64,000 nucleotides of DNA from Sphingomonas sp. LM7 (GTDB lineage: Bacteria > Pseudomonadota > Alphaproteobacteria > Sphingomonadales > Sphingomonadaceae). The translations under genes and the position numbers were made by a program. This document shows positions 42,159-51,779 of the stretch, one piece after another (the stretch's first letter is position 1; each line of letters opens with the position of its first letter). The DNA lies in assembly GCF_002002925.1 (NCBI RefSeq), contig NZ_CP019511.1, positions 1,798,001 to 1,862,000 on the forward strand, read 5' to 3'. Below the pieces are notes generated by a model, which saw only the letters and a list, made by a program, of their open reading frames with translations, was not told the origin of the DNA and did not search any database.

Positions 42159-43663
42159 GCGATTCCTCGCGAGGCACAATGCCGGGAAAGATACGCAGCA
42201 TGGTCGGGCATCGCCTCCGCGGCGCGGCGGAAGGTGGTGCGGATGCGTTCGAGCATCGTCGCGACCTGATCGGAATCGAGCGCGTCGGCGAGCGGGTCCC
42301 AGCCTGTCGGCGTCACCCCCTGCCCCAGCAGCACCGCAACCCAGCTCGCCTCGGCGAACAATTCATCCTCGTGGCGGAAGATGCGCCCGCGATTGCGGAA
42401 CAGCTCGATGCGCTGTGTCAGGCTGTCGGGCACCGCCATCTCGCGGACATAGCGCCACAGCGGCTCGTCGCGCCCATTGGTCTTGTAGTGGAGGATGACG
42501 AAGTCGCGGACGCGCTCATATTGGCTGCGGGTGAACGCGTTATAGGCGTCTCGCTCGGCATTCCCCCAGCCGCTGTCTGGGAACAGGGCGAGCAGGCGCG
42601 AAATGCCCGACTGGATCAGATGGATGCTGGTCGATTCCAGCGGTTCGAGGAAGCCGCTCGACAGCCCGATCGCGACGACGTTGCGGTTCCACGCCAGCTT
42701 GCGGCGGCCGGTGGTGAAACGCAGCGGGCGCGGGTCGGCGAGCGGCTTGCCTTCCAGATTGGCAAGCAGCGTCGCGGCCGCCTCGTCGTCCGAAACATGC
42801 GCGCTGGAATAGACATAGCCGTTGCCGGTGCGGTGCTGCAGCGGGATCCGCCATTGCCACCCCGCCGGCCGCGCGGTCGCGCGGGTATAGGGCGTGAGCA
42901 GTCCGGCGTTCTCCGTCGGCACCGCGAGCGCGCGATCGCAGGGCAGCCAGTGCGTCCAGTCCTCGTAGCCGGTGTGGAGCGCTTCCTCGATCAGCAGCCC
43001 GCGAAAACCCGAGCAATCGATGAACAGCTCGGCTTCGATCCGTGTGCCGTCCTCCAGCGTCACGGCCTCGACAAAGCCGTCCTCCCCGCGCAGCGCAACG
43101 TCCGTGATCTTGCCCTCGCGCCGCACCACGCCGCGCGCCTCGGAATAGCCGCGCAAATAGCCGGCATAGAGCGAGGCATCGAAATGATAGGCGTAGACGA
43201 GCTGCGACAGCGGCGAATTCTGCTCAGCCACAGGCGCGGAGAAGCGATTGAGCCCCGCCGCCGTCGCCGACATCGAATATTCGTCGAGCAGCCCCGCCCG
43301 GCCTGCCGCGCGCAGCTTGCGCCAGACATGGTGGAAGCGGACGCCATCGATGCTGAAGCCATATTCGCCGAACGGGTGGAGATAGCGATGGCCGGGCTGG
43401 TTCCAGTCGACGAACTCGATCCCCAGCTTCATCGAGCCCTGCGTGTGGGCAAGAAAGTGATTCTCGTCGATGCCGAGCATCGCGTTGAAGCTGCGAATCG
43501 GCGGGATGGTCGCCTCGCCGACGCCGACGATGCCGATAGAATCGGATTCGATCAGCGTCACCTGCACGCCGGCCCGAGTCAGACGGGCCAGTGCGGCGGC
43601 AGTCATCCAGCCCGCAGTGCCCCCGCCGACGACAACGACTTTGCGGATCGCCGGCGCGCTCAT
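42155..43663 (-). CDS. Tryptophan-halogenase family FAD protein 2
   Basis: 502-residue paralogue of the neighbouring halogenase, first gene of the halogenase-halogenase-GH43-GH9 operon. The FAD motif GGGTAGW is at 13-19, catalytic-type Lys79 in THTQGSMKLGIEF-like context, WQWRIP in the middle, and FLEPLESTSI near 340. Its stop overlaps the next ATG by four bases. An operator-like palindrome lies 59 bases upstream. The close pairing of two paralogues suggests either different regiochemistry or a heterodimer; neither is shown by the sequence. Confidence 0.87.
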   Translation of the reverse strand: MSAPAIRKVVVVGGGTAGWMTAAALARLTRAGVQVTLIESDSIGIVGVGEATIPPIRSFNAMLGIDENHFLAHTQGSMKLGIEFVDWNQPGHRYLHPFGEYGFSIDGVRFHHVWRKLRAAGRAGLLDEYSMSATAAGLNRFSAPVAEQNSPLSQLVYAYHFDASLYAGYLRGYSEARGVVRREGKITDVALRGEDGFVEAVTLEDGTRIEAELFIDCSGFRGLLIEEALHTGYEDWTHWLPCDRALAVPTENAGLLTPYTRATARPAGWQWRIPLQHRTGNGYVYSSAHVSDDEAAATLLANLEGKPLADPRPLRFTTGRRKLAWNRNVVAIGLSSGFLEPLESTSIHLIQSGISRLLALFPDSGWGNAERDAYNAFTRSQYERVRDFVILHYKTNGRDEPLWRYVREMAVPDSLTQRIELFRNRGRIFRHEDELFAEASWVAVLLGQGVTPTGWDPLADALDSDQVATMLERIRTTFRRAAEAMPDHAAYLSRHCASRGIA

Positions 43664-43721
43664 CGGCGCCCTGCCCGGCAGCGAAATATCGGCAAAATCA
43701 GCATTTCCTCCCCGATTGCGA

Positions 43722-43735
43722 TGTTAGCGCTCCCA
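43722..43735. promoter_or_regulatory. xyl-type operator upstream of halogenase-GH43-GH9 operon
   Basis: TGTTAGCGCTCCCA, 12 of 14 matches to the shared palindrome, 59 bases upstream of the second halogenase start. No TTGACA-like hexamer is seen at the usual 26-base spacing. Confidence 0.6.
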
Positions 43736-43898
43736 CATTCTGGGCCGCCAAAATGGCAGCTGGGAATTTCATCGTTGCACCGCAGCAAAAGCGTTGCAAA
43801 ATCAGCACATAAGCGCGTCATTGTCACTATCTCTCTTGATCTTTGCCGCAAACCTCCTCTACCCATGCCGCATAACTACAACAATTCGCGCCAGTTAA

Positions 43899-43912
43899 TG
43901 GTAGCGCTAACA
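43899..43912. promoter_or_regulatory. xyl-type operator upstream of large TonB receptor
   Basis: TGGTAGCGCTAACA, 13 of 14 matches, ending 17 bases before the receptor ATG and overlapping the region just ahead of its ribosome-binding site GGGAGGGGG. It shares the 266-base divergent region with the operator at 43722. Confidence 0.7.
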
Positions 43913-43929
43913 CGGGAGGGGGACGCTTG

Positions 43930-46900
43930 ATGCGCAAGCAGCACGCTATTCATGCATCTGACAATACTGCGAAACTGAAATCGGGATTGCTCCGCGCCGG
44001 AGTCTCCGCAGCGGCTCTGTGCCTGTTCGGCGCCGGATCGGCCTGGGCTCAGACCGAGGCGTCGCCGTCGCAGACCACCCCGGCCACCGCAGTGGATGCG
44101 GATGAGGCTGCGGTGCAGGACGCGCAGGCCGAGGCCGACATCGTCGTCCAGGGCTATCGCCAGGCGCTGCAGAGCGCCCAGCAGCTCAAGCGCACGTCCG
44201 ACAGCATCGTCGATTCGGTCACCGCCGAGGATATCGGCGCACTTCCCGACCGTTCGGTGGTCGAGACGCTCCAGCGCATCCCGGGCGTGTCGATCAGCCG
44301 CTTCGCCGCGGGCAACGACCCCGATCACTTCGCAGTCGAAGGCTCGCAGGCCACGGTCCGCGGCCTCACCTATGTCCGCTCCGAGTTCAACGGCCGCGAG
44401 GCGTTTTCCGCGCTCAACGGCCGCTCGCTCGGCTTCCAGGACGTGCCATCCGAACTGCTCGGCGGCGTCGATGTCTACAAGACGCCCACCGCCGACCGCA
44501 TCGAAGGCGGCATCTCGGGCATCGTCAACCTGCGCACCCGCCTGCCCTTCGATTCCAAGGGCACCTATGTCGCCGGCGCGCTCGAGCTCAACTATGGCGA
44601 CTTCGTCGACAAATCCTCGCCCACCGTGTCGCTGCTTGCCAGCACGCGCTGGGAGACGGGCATCGGCGAGATCGGCATCCTGGGCAGCGCCGTCTATTCG
44701 CAGCTCTATACGCGCAACGATCGCCTGCAGGTGTCGAGCTTCCGCGTCCGCCCGGTCTATTCGAACGGCACCCGCACCGACGTGGTGCCCTTCACCGGCG
44801 CGACGCAGCAGGGCGACGGCATCTTCCCGCGCGGCGCCGTGATGGGCACGCAGGAATTCGAGCGCGAACGCTATGGCTATTCGGCCGCGCTCCAGTGGCG
44901 CAGCAACGACGGATCGATGGAAGCGTCCTTCCAGTTCCTCCGCTCCGATGCGCGCCAGGACTGGACCGAAGAGACCATCGAAATCGCGACCGACAACGTC
45001 ACCTCGAACGGCGACAGCCGCGCGCGTGCCGGCACGTCAGTGCTGTTCGATGAGGACATGCTGTTCGACAAGGGCCTGATCACCGGCCCCACCGGCTGGC
45101 GCGCCGACCAGAATACCGCTCCCGGCACCGGCGCGGCCTTTGCCGGCCGCCGCACTCCGGCATTCGGCCTCCAGTCGAACAACCAGTATCGTCAGCATAT
45201 CGATCGCAGCGTCACCGACGATTACGGCTTCAACTTCAAGTGGGACGTGAACGACCGGCTCGGCCTCACCCTAGACTATGACCATGTCGAGTCCTCGGGC
45301 AAGGTGCTGGACAACGGCATCTGGTCGTCGACCTTCCAGGACGTGTCGATCGACTTGAACGGCCTCGACATCCCGACCGTCAACTTCGTCGCGCCGCAGA
45401 GCTGCGTCGCGCCGAACGCCCAGGGCGTCTGCACCGGCGTGCCCGGCGGGTCGGGCAACGATCCGACCTATTACACTGGCGCGCACCAGAGCTTCCTCGA
45501 TCCGTATAACAGCTTCTGGCGCGCGGCGATGGATCATGCCGAGGAGTCTTCGGGCAATTCGGACGCCTTCCGTGTCGATGCCGAGCTGAGCTTCCCCGAA
45601 AGCGGGTTCCTCAAGTCGGTACGCGCTGGTTATCGCTTCGCCGATCGCGATCAGATCGCCCGCAACTCGACCTATAACTGGGGTGCGCTGTCGGAAATCT
45701 GGGGGAATGGCGGCCCGGTTTGGCTCGACGAGAATATCGGCGGCGTGGGTGGTGACCAGCTCGGCACCACGTCGCAGGCGGGTTCGTACACGCCGTTCCT
45801 GTTCAGCAACTTCTTCCGCGGCCAGACCAGCAACCCCGCCGGCGGCGGTGGCCGTCTCTATTATTCGGGCAAGCCGGCGAGCGATTACGCGTCGTACATC
45901 GCGTTCGCCAATGCCGTGCGCAACGAATGGCTGCCCGGGGGCACTGCGCCTACGGGCGGTGCCGGCGGCTGGCTCTCGCTGGCCAACCGGCCGGGCACGG
46001 TGAACGGCAGCTATTATCTGCCGGGCGAGATCAACCCGATCGAGGAGATCAACCACGCCGCCTATGTGATGGCGCGGATCGATCAGGACTTCTCGAACGG
46101 GTGGAATCTGAGCGGCAATGTCGGCGTGCGCTACTCGACCACCAAGCGGACGAGCAGCGGCTTCGTGCAGTACGCAACGATCGATCCGCTCACGACCGAT
46201 GCGACGTGCCGCACCACCATCCAGAACATCGTCAATCCGGCGCCGGGAACGACTCCGCCCGCCGCGACGGTGCCGCTGGGCTGCGCCTATCTCTACAGCG
46301 ATCCCGCACGCCGCGCGGCCGCGCGCTCGTTCCAGAACGGCGCGATCGTCCCCAACGACTATGAGCTCAGCTATGATTATTGGCTGCCCAGCGCGAATTT
46401 GAAGCTGGAAGTCGGTGGCGGGCTCCAGTTCCGTGCTGCCTTCTTCAAGGGGATTTCGCCGCCCAACACTACGCAGATCCGGAACTACTTCCCGATCTCG
46501 ATCAGCGCCCAGGCACCGGCCGGCGCGACGCTGGGCGTGACGCCGAACACCGCCACGGCGGATCCGAACGACGGCATCATCTCGGGCGAGTCCGGGGTGA
46601 GGATCGAAGGCGCTGGCATCCGGGTGGGTTCGCCCGACCTCAAGCCGGTGACTGCGAACAATTTCGATCTCACTGCCGAATGGTACTTCAACCGCGTGGG
46701 CTCGTTCACCGTCTCGGCCTTTTACAAGGAGATCAAGGGCGTGGTGGTGTTCAACACCGAGCGCCAGAGCTTCACCAACAACGGCCAGACCTATGAAGCG
46801 GTCGTTTCGCGCGAGTTCAACTCGCCCGAAACCGGCAAGGTGAAGGGCTTCGAAGTCGCATATCAGCAAACGTACGACTTTTTACCGGGCATTTTCTCCG

Positions 46901-47379
46901 GCCTCGGCCTCCAGGCAAACTACACCTACGTAAACAGCTCCGGCGTCCCCCAACCAACGCTCGATCCGGGCGATCCCAGTGTGGCCGGCGGCCTGGTGTC
47001 GAACATCGATGTCTCCGGCTTTGGTCTCCAGGGTCTGTCGAAGCACAATTTCAACATCACGCCGTTCTACGATTATAAGGGTCTGTCGCTTCGCGGTTCG
47101 TACAGCTGGCGTTCGCGCTACATGCTGACCACCCGCGACGTGATCACGCCGTTCGATCCGGTGTTCCAGGAGGATTACGGCCAGCTCGACGCCTCGCTAT
47201 TCTATCAGGTCTCGAAGAACCTGCGGCTTGGCGTGCAGGGCGTGAACCTGACCAATGCGATCACCAAGACGTCGGTCGCGATCCAAGGGCCGGACGGGGT
47301 AGACGACATCCGCATCATCCCGCGCGGCTGGTTCATGAACGACCGCCGTTTCTCGATGATCGCGCGCTTCAACTTCTGA
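43930..47379 (+). CDS. Large TonB-dependent receptor, xylan-oligomer type
   Basis: 1149-residue outer-membrane transporter of the Caulobacter/sphingomonad carbohydrate class. The signal peptide ends at about residue 40 (GAGSAWA-Q). A TonB-box-like ADIVVQGY is at about 69-76. The plug has SIVDSVTAEDIGALPDRSVV, LQRIPGVSISR and LGGVDVYKTPTADRIEGGIS. The long barrel ends RRFSMIARFNF. The ATG follows GGGAGGGGG and a palindromic operator. It is divergent from the halogenase-GH43-GH9 operon and followed by convergent DUF6445 and GH67 genes. Import of xylo-oligosaccharides is inferred from context; no SusD partner is present, as expected in this group. Confidence 0.88.
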   Translation: MRKQHAIHASDNTAKLKSGLLRAGVSAAALCLFGAGSAWAQTEASPSQTTPATAVDADEAAVQDAQAEADIVVQGYRQALQSAQQLKRTSDSIVDSVTAEDIGALPDRSVVETLQRIPGVSISRFAAGNDPDHFAVEGSQATVRGLTYVRSEFNGREAFSALNGRSLGFQDVPSELLGGVDVYKTPTADRIEGGISGIVNLRTRLPFDSKGTYVAGALELNYGDFVDKSSPTVSLLASTRWETGIGEIGILGSAVYSQLYTRNDRLQVSSFRVRPVYSNGTRTDVVPFTGATQQGDGIFPRGAVMGTQEFERERYGYSAALQWRSNDGSMEASFQFLRSDARQDWTEETIEIATDNVTSNGDSRARAGTSVLFDEDMLFDKGLITGPTGWRADQNTAPGTGAAFAGRRTPAFGLQSNNQYRQHIDRSVTDDYGFNFKWDVNDRLGLTLDYDHVESSGKVLDNGIWSSTFQDVSIDLNGLDIPTVNFVAPQSCVAPNAQGVCTGVPGGSGNDPTYYTGAHQSFLDPYNSFWRAAMDHAEESSGNSDAFRVDAELSFPESGFLKSVRAGYRFADRDQIARNSTYNWGALSEIWGNGGPVWLDENIGGVGGDQLGTTSQAGSYTPFLFSNFFRGQTSNPAGGGGRLYYSGKPASDYASYIAFANAVRNEWLPGGTAPTGGAGGWLSLANRPGTVNGSYYLPGEINPIEEINHAAYVMARIDQDFSNGWNLSGNVGVRYSTTKRTSSGFVQYATIDPLTTDATCRTTIQNIVNPAPGTTPPAATVPLGCAYLYSDPARRAAARSFQNGAIVPNDYELSYDYWLPSANLKLEVGGGLQFRAAFFKGISPPNTTQIRNYFPISISAQAPAGATLGVTPNTATADPNDGIISGESGVRIEGAGIRVGSPDLKPVTANNFDLTAEWYFNRVGSFTVSAFYKEIKGVVVFNTERQSFTNNGQTYEAVVSREFNSPETGKVKGFEVAYQQTYDFLPGIFSGLGLQANYTYVNSSGVPQPTLDPGDPSVAGGLVSNIDVSGFGLQGLSKHNFNITPFYDYKGLSLRGSYSWRSRYMLTTRDVITPFDPVFQEDYGQLDASLFYQVSKNLRLGVQGVNLTNAITKTSVAIQGPDGVDDIRIIPRGWFMNDRRFSMIARFNF

Positions 47380-47401
47380 TTTCGAACTACACCCTGCCTT
47401 G

Positions 47402-47432
47402 CGCCGCCGGCTTCCACCGGCGGCGTTTTTTT
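47402..47432 (+). terminator. Rho-independent terminator of the large receptor
   Basis: CGCCGCCGG (47402-47410) pairs with CCGGCGGCG (47417-47425), followed by seven T. It begins 23 bases after the receptor stop codon. Confidence 0.9.
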
Positions 47433-47437
47433 GTCGG

Positions 47438-48154
47438 CTATGCCTGCCGGTACGTCAGGAAGATGTTCGCGGTGAGCCGGCCCCGGCGCGGATCGGCGGA
47501 CAGCGGCGCATCCGGCGCGATCTTTCCCGAATGCAGCACGCGGCTGCGATAGATCGCCAGCCCGTTGAACGCCGCCTCGACTGTCGCGGTCTGCAGGAAA
47601 TGCGCCGTGTCGGAGACGATATAGCCGGCGGCCGCCTCCTCACCGCGCTCGCGCGCGCGCGCCGCCTGATAGCGATCGAGGCGCTCCGGCGTCAGCGTCT
47701 CGAACCCCGTCGCGCGGTGGCGATAAAAAGCCGTACCGCCGAACGAGCCCGCGCAGAGATAATGGAGGAAGGCGAACTGGAGCGGATCGCCGGTGTCGAC
47801 ATGCGGCTCGCGCTGTGCGGCGACGAGCGAGGCCGCCGGTAGCGTCACCAGCGACAGATTGCACTCCGCCTTGCCCAACTTGACGCGCGCCAGCCCAAAG
47901 GCTTCGCGCAGCAGCGGATCGACGGCGCGCACCACCGTCTCGACATACTCCAGCGGTGCCGAAGCCCGAATGCCGGGATAGCCACCGCCGGACCCATAAG
48001 CGGGCTCGAACCGCGCCTCTTCCGCAGCGAAGTCGATCAACGCCTGCGGGTCGCGCAGCACGTCGTCGATCTGCAACAGCGGCTCGCCTTCGCTGCCGAT
48101 AGGGCGCAGCGACAGCGTAGGTCGCGAGTTCAGAGCAAAATCATAAGCCTTCAC
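47438..48154 (-). CDS. DUF6445 family protein (2OG-oxygenase-like fold)
   Basis: 238-residue soluble protein. Residues 118-120 (HVD) and His208 with Arg224 nearby resemble the HxD...H...R metal and 2-oxoglutarate ligand pattern of Fe(II) dioxygenases, with LVTLPAASLVAAQREPHVDT and IYRSRVLHSGKIAP as the key segments. DUF6445 proteins often sit beside TonB receptors and halogenases in sphingomonads; no function is established that I know of. The start is a GTG and lies 18 bases after the GH67 stop, so the two are probably cotranscribed. Confidence 0.7.
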   Translation of the reverse strand: MKAYDFALNSRPTLSLRPIGSEGEPLLQIDDVLRDPQALIDFAAEEARFEPAYGSGGGYPGIRASAPLEYVETVVRAVDPLLREAFGLARVKLGKAECNLSLVTLPAASLVAAQREPHVDTGDPLQFAFLHYLCAGSFGGTAFYRHRATGFETLTPERLDRYQAARARERGEEAAAGYIVSDTAHFLQTATVEAAFNGLAIYRSRVLHSGKIAPDAPLSADPRRGRLTANIFLTYRQA

Positions 48155-48172
48155 CGCAGCCGCGTCCCACGA

Positions 48173-50323
48173 TCACTTGCCGTTACCCGGAGCATAGGGC
48201 GTGTTGATCGCCTTGTACCAGTCGAGGTCATGCGCCGGCGCCGCGTGGCCAGCGGGGAGCGGCCGTTTCGAGACCGACTGGAAATACGCCACCGACGCGT
48301 CGCGCCACCAGCCCGCCTCCTGCCGCTGGATGCTCAGGAAATCGCGGACCTCCGTCCAGCGACGATCATCGATCTTGCCCTTCAGCCCATCCCACTCCGA
48401 TTCCATCGCCTTCACCGCATCGACGCCGCGATCGTAGCGGACGACCAGTTCTTCCCACACGCTGCGGCCCGAGCGCATGCGATGCTCCCAGGGAACATGG
48501 TGGAACCAGAGCAGCAATGCGTCGGGCACCCGCTTCAGGTCGCCGAACTGCGCGGCGACCGGTCGGGCATATTGGGCGACGGCATTGGTGCCCTTCGCGG
48601 TGCGGTCGAAGCCGATGCCGACAGCATCGGCCTTGTGATAATAAGCCGGATTCCACTCGGGACGGGCCAGATCGGCCACCCAGGGGCCAGGCCCGTAATG
48701 GTGGCCAGTGGCCATGAGATGGCCCAGGCCGAGCGGTGTCATGTAATCGACCACCGCTTCGCGCGAACCCATCATCATCGCGACGACTGGGCGCGTGACT
48801 GCGGGATCGCCGCCCCACGTCATCGCCGCCCAGTCGCGCGCGATCGGCTCGGCCTGGGCGTCCGGATCCCAGGCGAAGCGGCCGAATGCATACCAGTTCG
48901 CCTGGTCGAACTGCGAGCCCGTCCAGTTCATATCGCTGCCGATATTGGCGACCCCGGCCATGCCGGTGACTGCGCCCGCCTCGACTGGAGTCTCGAGTAT
49001 CTTGGCGACGGTGCTGCCCTTGCGCGGGCGGAACGTATCGGCCTCCAGCACCTCCTCCCACATGGTGCCGAGATAAGCGAGGTGCGTTGCGAAGCCGAGA
49101 TATTCCTTGGTGATCTGGAATTCCATCATCAGCGGCGTCTTGGGCATCGCCCCGAACAGCGGATGGAAGGGCTCGCGCGGCTGGAAGTCGATCGCGCCGT
49201 TCTTGACCTGGACGAGGACATTGTCGCGGAACTTGCCGTCTAACGGCTGGAACTCGGTATACGCCTGTTTGTGGCGGTCGTCGGGGTTCTCGGCGGCATA
49301 GACGAAGGCGCGCCACATTAGCGTCCCGCCGTGCGGGGCGAGCGCGTCGGCGAGCATGTTGGCGCCGTCGGCATGGGTGCGCTTATAGTCGTTGGGGCCG
49401 GGCTGTCCTTCCGAATTGGCCTTGACCAGCAGCCCTCCGAAGTCGGGGATGACGCGATAGATCTCGTCGATCTTGGCCTTCCACCAAGCTGCCACCTGCG
49501 GGTCGAGCGGGTCGGCGGTCTTGAGCCCGCCCAGTTCGATCGGGGCAGAGAAGCGCGCAGTCAGATATACCTTGATGCCATAGGGCCGAAACACCTCGGC
49601 CAGGGCCTTCACCTTCTCCAGCCATTCGGGGCGCAGCACGTCGGCATTGGCATTAACGTTGGTCAGGACGGTGCCGTTGATCCCGATCGACGCATTGGCA
49701 CGCGCATAATCGGTGTAGCGCGGGTCCTTGTAGCCCGGCAGCTTCTGCCAGTCCCAGATCGACTGGCCAGCATAGCCGCGCTCGACATGGCGATCGAGAT
49801 TGTCCCAGTGATTGAGCACGCGCACCTGAAGCTTGGGCGCGTCGGTGATGTCGAGAGCGTCGAGCGACTGGCGCGTCTGGATGAGCTTGAGGAAGCGGAA
49901 TACGCCATACAGCACGCCAACGTCCCGGTTGGCTGCGATCACCGTGACGCGCTTTCCCTCGATCGTCGCGCTGCGGATCAGATAGCCTTCGTTACCCAAT
50001 CGGGCGAGCGGCAGACCGAGCGACGCGATGCGCGGCGACTTCTCGGTGCCGAGGACGATAGCGCCGTCGCCGATTGCGCCGTCTCGGCGAGTCGGCGCCC
50101 TGCCCAGCAAGCCCTCCAGCCCGCGGATGAGCTCATCGAAAGCGACATCGATTGCCGGGCTGGATGGTGCAATGACTTGGGCAGTCGCTGCAGCGTAGCG
50201 CACGCGCCATTCGTCCTCGACCGGCTGATACCGCAGCCAGAGGTCGTACCCCGTCTCGGCATGGGCGCCGAGCGGCGTGGCGGCGGACAGGAGCAACAGC
50301 AACAAGGCAAGGAAGCGACGCAT
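48173..50323 (-). CDS. GH67 alpha-glucuronidase
   Basis: 716-residue exported enzyme that removes 4-O-methyl-glucuronate from the ends of xylo-oligosaccharides. A signal peptide (LALLLLLLSAATPLGAHA) is followed by an N-terminal alpha/beta domain (about 40-160), the central barrel, and a helical C-terminal domain from about 480. The likely catalytic acid is Glu305 (KANSEGQPGP). The base pair would be Asp379 (IDFQPREPF) and Glu407 (QITKEYLG), in the order known for Cellvibrio GlcA67A. The ATG at 50323 is seven bases after AGAGG. It is divergent from the D-mannonate dehydratase gene with a perfect operator between them. Confidence 0.92.
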   Translation of the reverse strand: MRRFLALLLLLLSAATPLGAHAETGYDLWLRYQPVEDEWRVRYAAATAQVIAPSSPAIDVAFDELIRGLEGLLGRAPTRRDGAIGDGAIVLGTEKSPRIASLGLPLARLGNEGYLIRSATIEGKRVTVIAANRDVGVLYGVFRFLKLIQTRQSLDALDITDAPKLQVRVLNHWDNLDRHVERGYAGQSIWDWQKLPGYKDPRYTDYARANASIGINGTVLTNVNANADVLRPEWLEKVKALAEVFRPYGIKVYLTARFSAPIELGGLKTADPLDPQVAAWWKAKIDEIYRVIPDFGGLLVKANSEGQPGPNDYKRTHADGANMLADALAPHGGTLMWRAFVYAAENPDDRHKQAYTEFQPLDGKFRDNVLVQVKNGAIDFQPREPFHPLFGAMPKTPLMMEFQITKEYLGFATHLAYLGTMWEEVLEADTFRPRKGSTVAKILETPVEAGAVTGMAGVANIGSDMNWTGSQFDQANWYAFGRFAWDPDAQAEPIARDWAAMTWGGDPAVTRPVVAMMMGSREAVVDYMTPLGLGHLMATGHHYGPGPWVADLARPEWNPAYYHKADAVGIGFDRTAKGTNAVAQYARPVAAQFGDLKRVPDALLLWFHHVPWEHRMRSGRSVWEELVVRYDRGVDAVKAMESEWDGLKGKIDDRRWTEVRDFLSIQRQEAGWWRDASVAYFQSVSKRPLPAGHAAPAHDLDWYKAINTPYAPGNGK

Positions 50324-50385
50324 TTTCATCCTCTCATCGCTCCGGTCTGACGCCGTGCGTTGACAAGCCGATAGCAGCTTGTTCA

Positions 50386-50399
50386 TGGTAGCGCTACCA
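50386..50399. promoter_or_regulatory. Perfect xyl-type operator between GH67 and ManD
   Basis: TGGTAGCGCTACCA is a perfect 14-base palindrome and defines the consensus. It lies 62 bases before the GH67 start and 35 before the ManD start. A TTGACA hexamer (50360-50365) precedes it by 26 bases on the plus strand, as at xylX. Confidence 0.8.
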
Positions 50400-50434
50400 G
50401 CTGGCGCAGCAAATGCGCATCATAGGAGAGGCAG

Positions 50435-51658
50435 ATGGGTGCGCAACGCGCCGAGATCATTTCAGCGCGCGTAATCGTCACCTGCCCGGGCCGCAATTTC
50501 GTGACACTGCGAATCGAGACGCGCGACGGCGTCTATGGCCTGGGCGATGCCACGCTCAACGGTCGCGAGTTGGCGGTAGCCAGCTACCTCACCGATCATG
50601 TCATCCCCTGCCTGATCGGCCGCGACGCGCACCGGATCGAGGATATCTGGCAGTATCTCTACAAGGGTGCGTACTGGCGGCGCGGCCCGGTGACGATGAG
50701 CGCGATCGCCGCAGTCGACATGGCCCTGTGGGACATCAAGGGAAAGATCGCCGGGCTGCCGGTCTATCAGTTGCTGGGTGGGGCAAGCCGCGAGGGCTGC
50801 ATGGTCTATGGCCATGCCAATGGCGCGACGATCGAGGAGACGATCGAACGCGCGATCCAGCATCGCGAGCAAGGCTATAAGGCAGTCCGCCTCCAGTCGG
50901 GTGTGCCAGGGCTGGCCGCAACCTATGGCGTTGCCAAAGCGGGCCAGCGCTACGAGCCCGCCGACGGCGCGCTGCCGACCGAAAGCCTGTGGTCGACGGA
51001 GAAATATCTCCGCTCGGTGGCGCCGCTGTTCGAACAGGCGCGCGACGCGCTCGGCTGGGATGTGCACCTGCTCCACGACATCCACCATCGCCTCACGCCG
51101 ATCGAGGCGGCGCGGCTGGGCAAGGAGCTGGAGTCCTACCGCCCCTTCTGGCTGGAAGATCCCACCCCGGCCGAGAACCAGGCCGGCTTCCGGCTGATCC
51201 GCCAGCACACCACCGCACCGATTGCCGTGGGCGAGGTGTTCAACACGATCTGGGATGCCAAGCAGCTGATCGAGGAACAACTGATCGACTATGTCCGCAC
51301 GACGATCGTCCATGCCGGCGGGCTGACCCATGTCCGTCGCATCGCGGCGCTCGCCGATCTCTATCAAGTCCGTACCGGTTGCCACGGCGCCACCGATCTT
51401 TCGCCGGTCACGATGGCGGCGGCGCTGCATTTCGGCCTGTCGGTGCCCAATTTTGGAATCCAGGAGTTGATGCCGCATACCGCTGAGACCGACGCGGTAT
51501 TCCCGCATGCCTATTCCTATGCCGACGGGATGATGCGTCCGGGCGAGGCGGCAGGCCTCGGCGTCGAGATCGACGAGAAACTGGCCACCCAATATGAATA
51601 TAAGCGCGCCTATCTGCCGGTCGCGCGGCTCGAAGACGGCACGATGTTCAGTTGGTGA
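50435..51658 (+). CDS. D-mannonate dehydratase ManD (enolase superfamily)
   Basis: 407-residue cytoplasmic enzyme converting D-mannonate to 2-keto-3-deoxy-gluconate. The ManD residue set is visible: HDIHHRL gives the Asp and His metal/base pair, EDPTPAEN and GEVFNTIWD the Glu ligands, [10 protein letters not shown] the second His, and GIQELMPHT the last Glu. The N-terminal capping domain covers residues 1-120. The ATG follows AGGAGAGGCAG. Beside GH67 it would feed glucuronate-derived carbon into Entner-Doudoroff metabolism. The isomerase and fructuronate reductase needed before it are not in the window. Confidence 0.9.
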   Translation: MGAQRAEIISARVIVTCPGRNFVTLRIETRDGVYGLGDATLNGRELAVASYLTDHVIPCLIGRDAHRIEDIWQYLYKGAYWRRGPVTMSAIAAVDMALWDIKGKIAGLPVYQLLGGASREGCMVYGHANGATIEETIERAIQHREQGYKAVRLQSGVPGLAATYGVAKAGQRYEPADGALPTESLWSTEKYLRSVAPLFEQARDALGWDVHLLHDIHHRLTPIEAARLGKELESYRPFWLEDPTPAENQAGFRLIRQHTTAPIAVGEVFNTIWDAKQLIEEQLIDYVRTTIVHAGGLTHVRRIAALADLYQVRTGCHGATDLSPVTMAAALHFGLSVPNFGIQELMPHTAETDAVFPHAYSYADGMMRPGEAAGLGVEIDEKLATQYEYKRAYLPVARLEDGTMFSW

Positions 51659-51660
51659 GA

Positions 51661-51770
51661 AATCGATCCTCTCTCGCGCAGCGGGGAGGTGGCGCCGAAG
51701 GCGACGGAGGGGGCGTCTCCGCAAGTGCACCGCCCACGCCAAAGCCCCCTCCAGGATCAGAGAAAATAGG
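51661..51770. repeat. GC-rich intergenic repeat-like sequence
   Basis: The gap between ManD and the xylanase holds CTCTCTCGCGCAGCGGGGAG and GGCGCCGAAGGCGACGGAGG, imperfect hairpins of the kind that recur between genes in sphingomonads. It does not look like a strong terminator, so readthrough into the xylanase gene is plausible. Confidence 0.4.
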
Positions 51771-51779
51771 AGAGCATAG

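Noticed and set aside
45271..46869. 532-codon frame opposite the large TonB receptor
   Set aside because: Shadow frame. The plus-strand receptor is continuous and family-typical.
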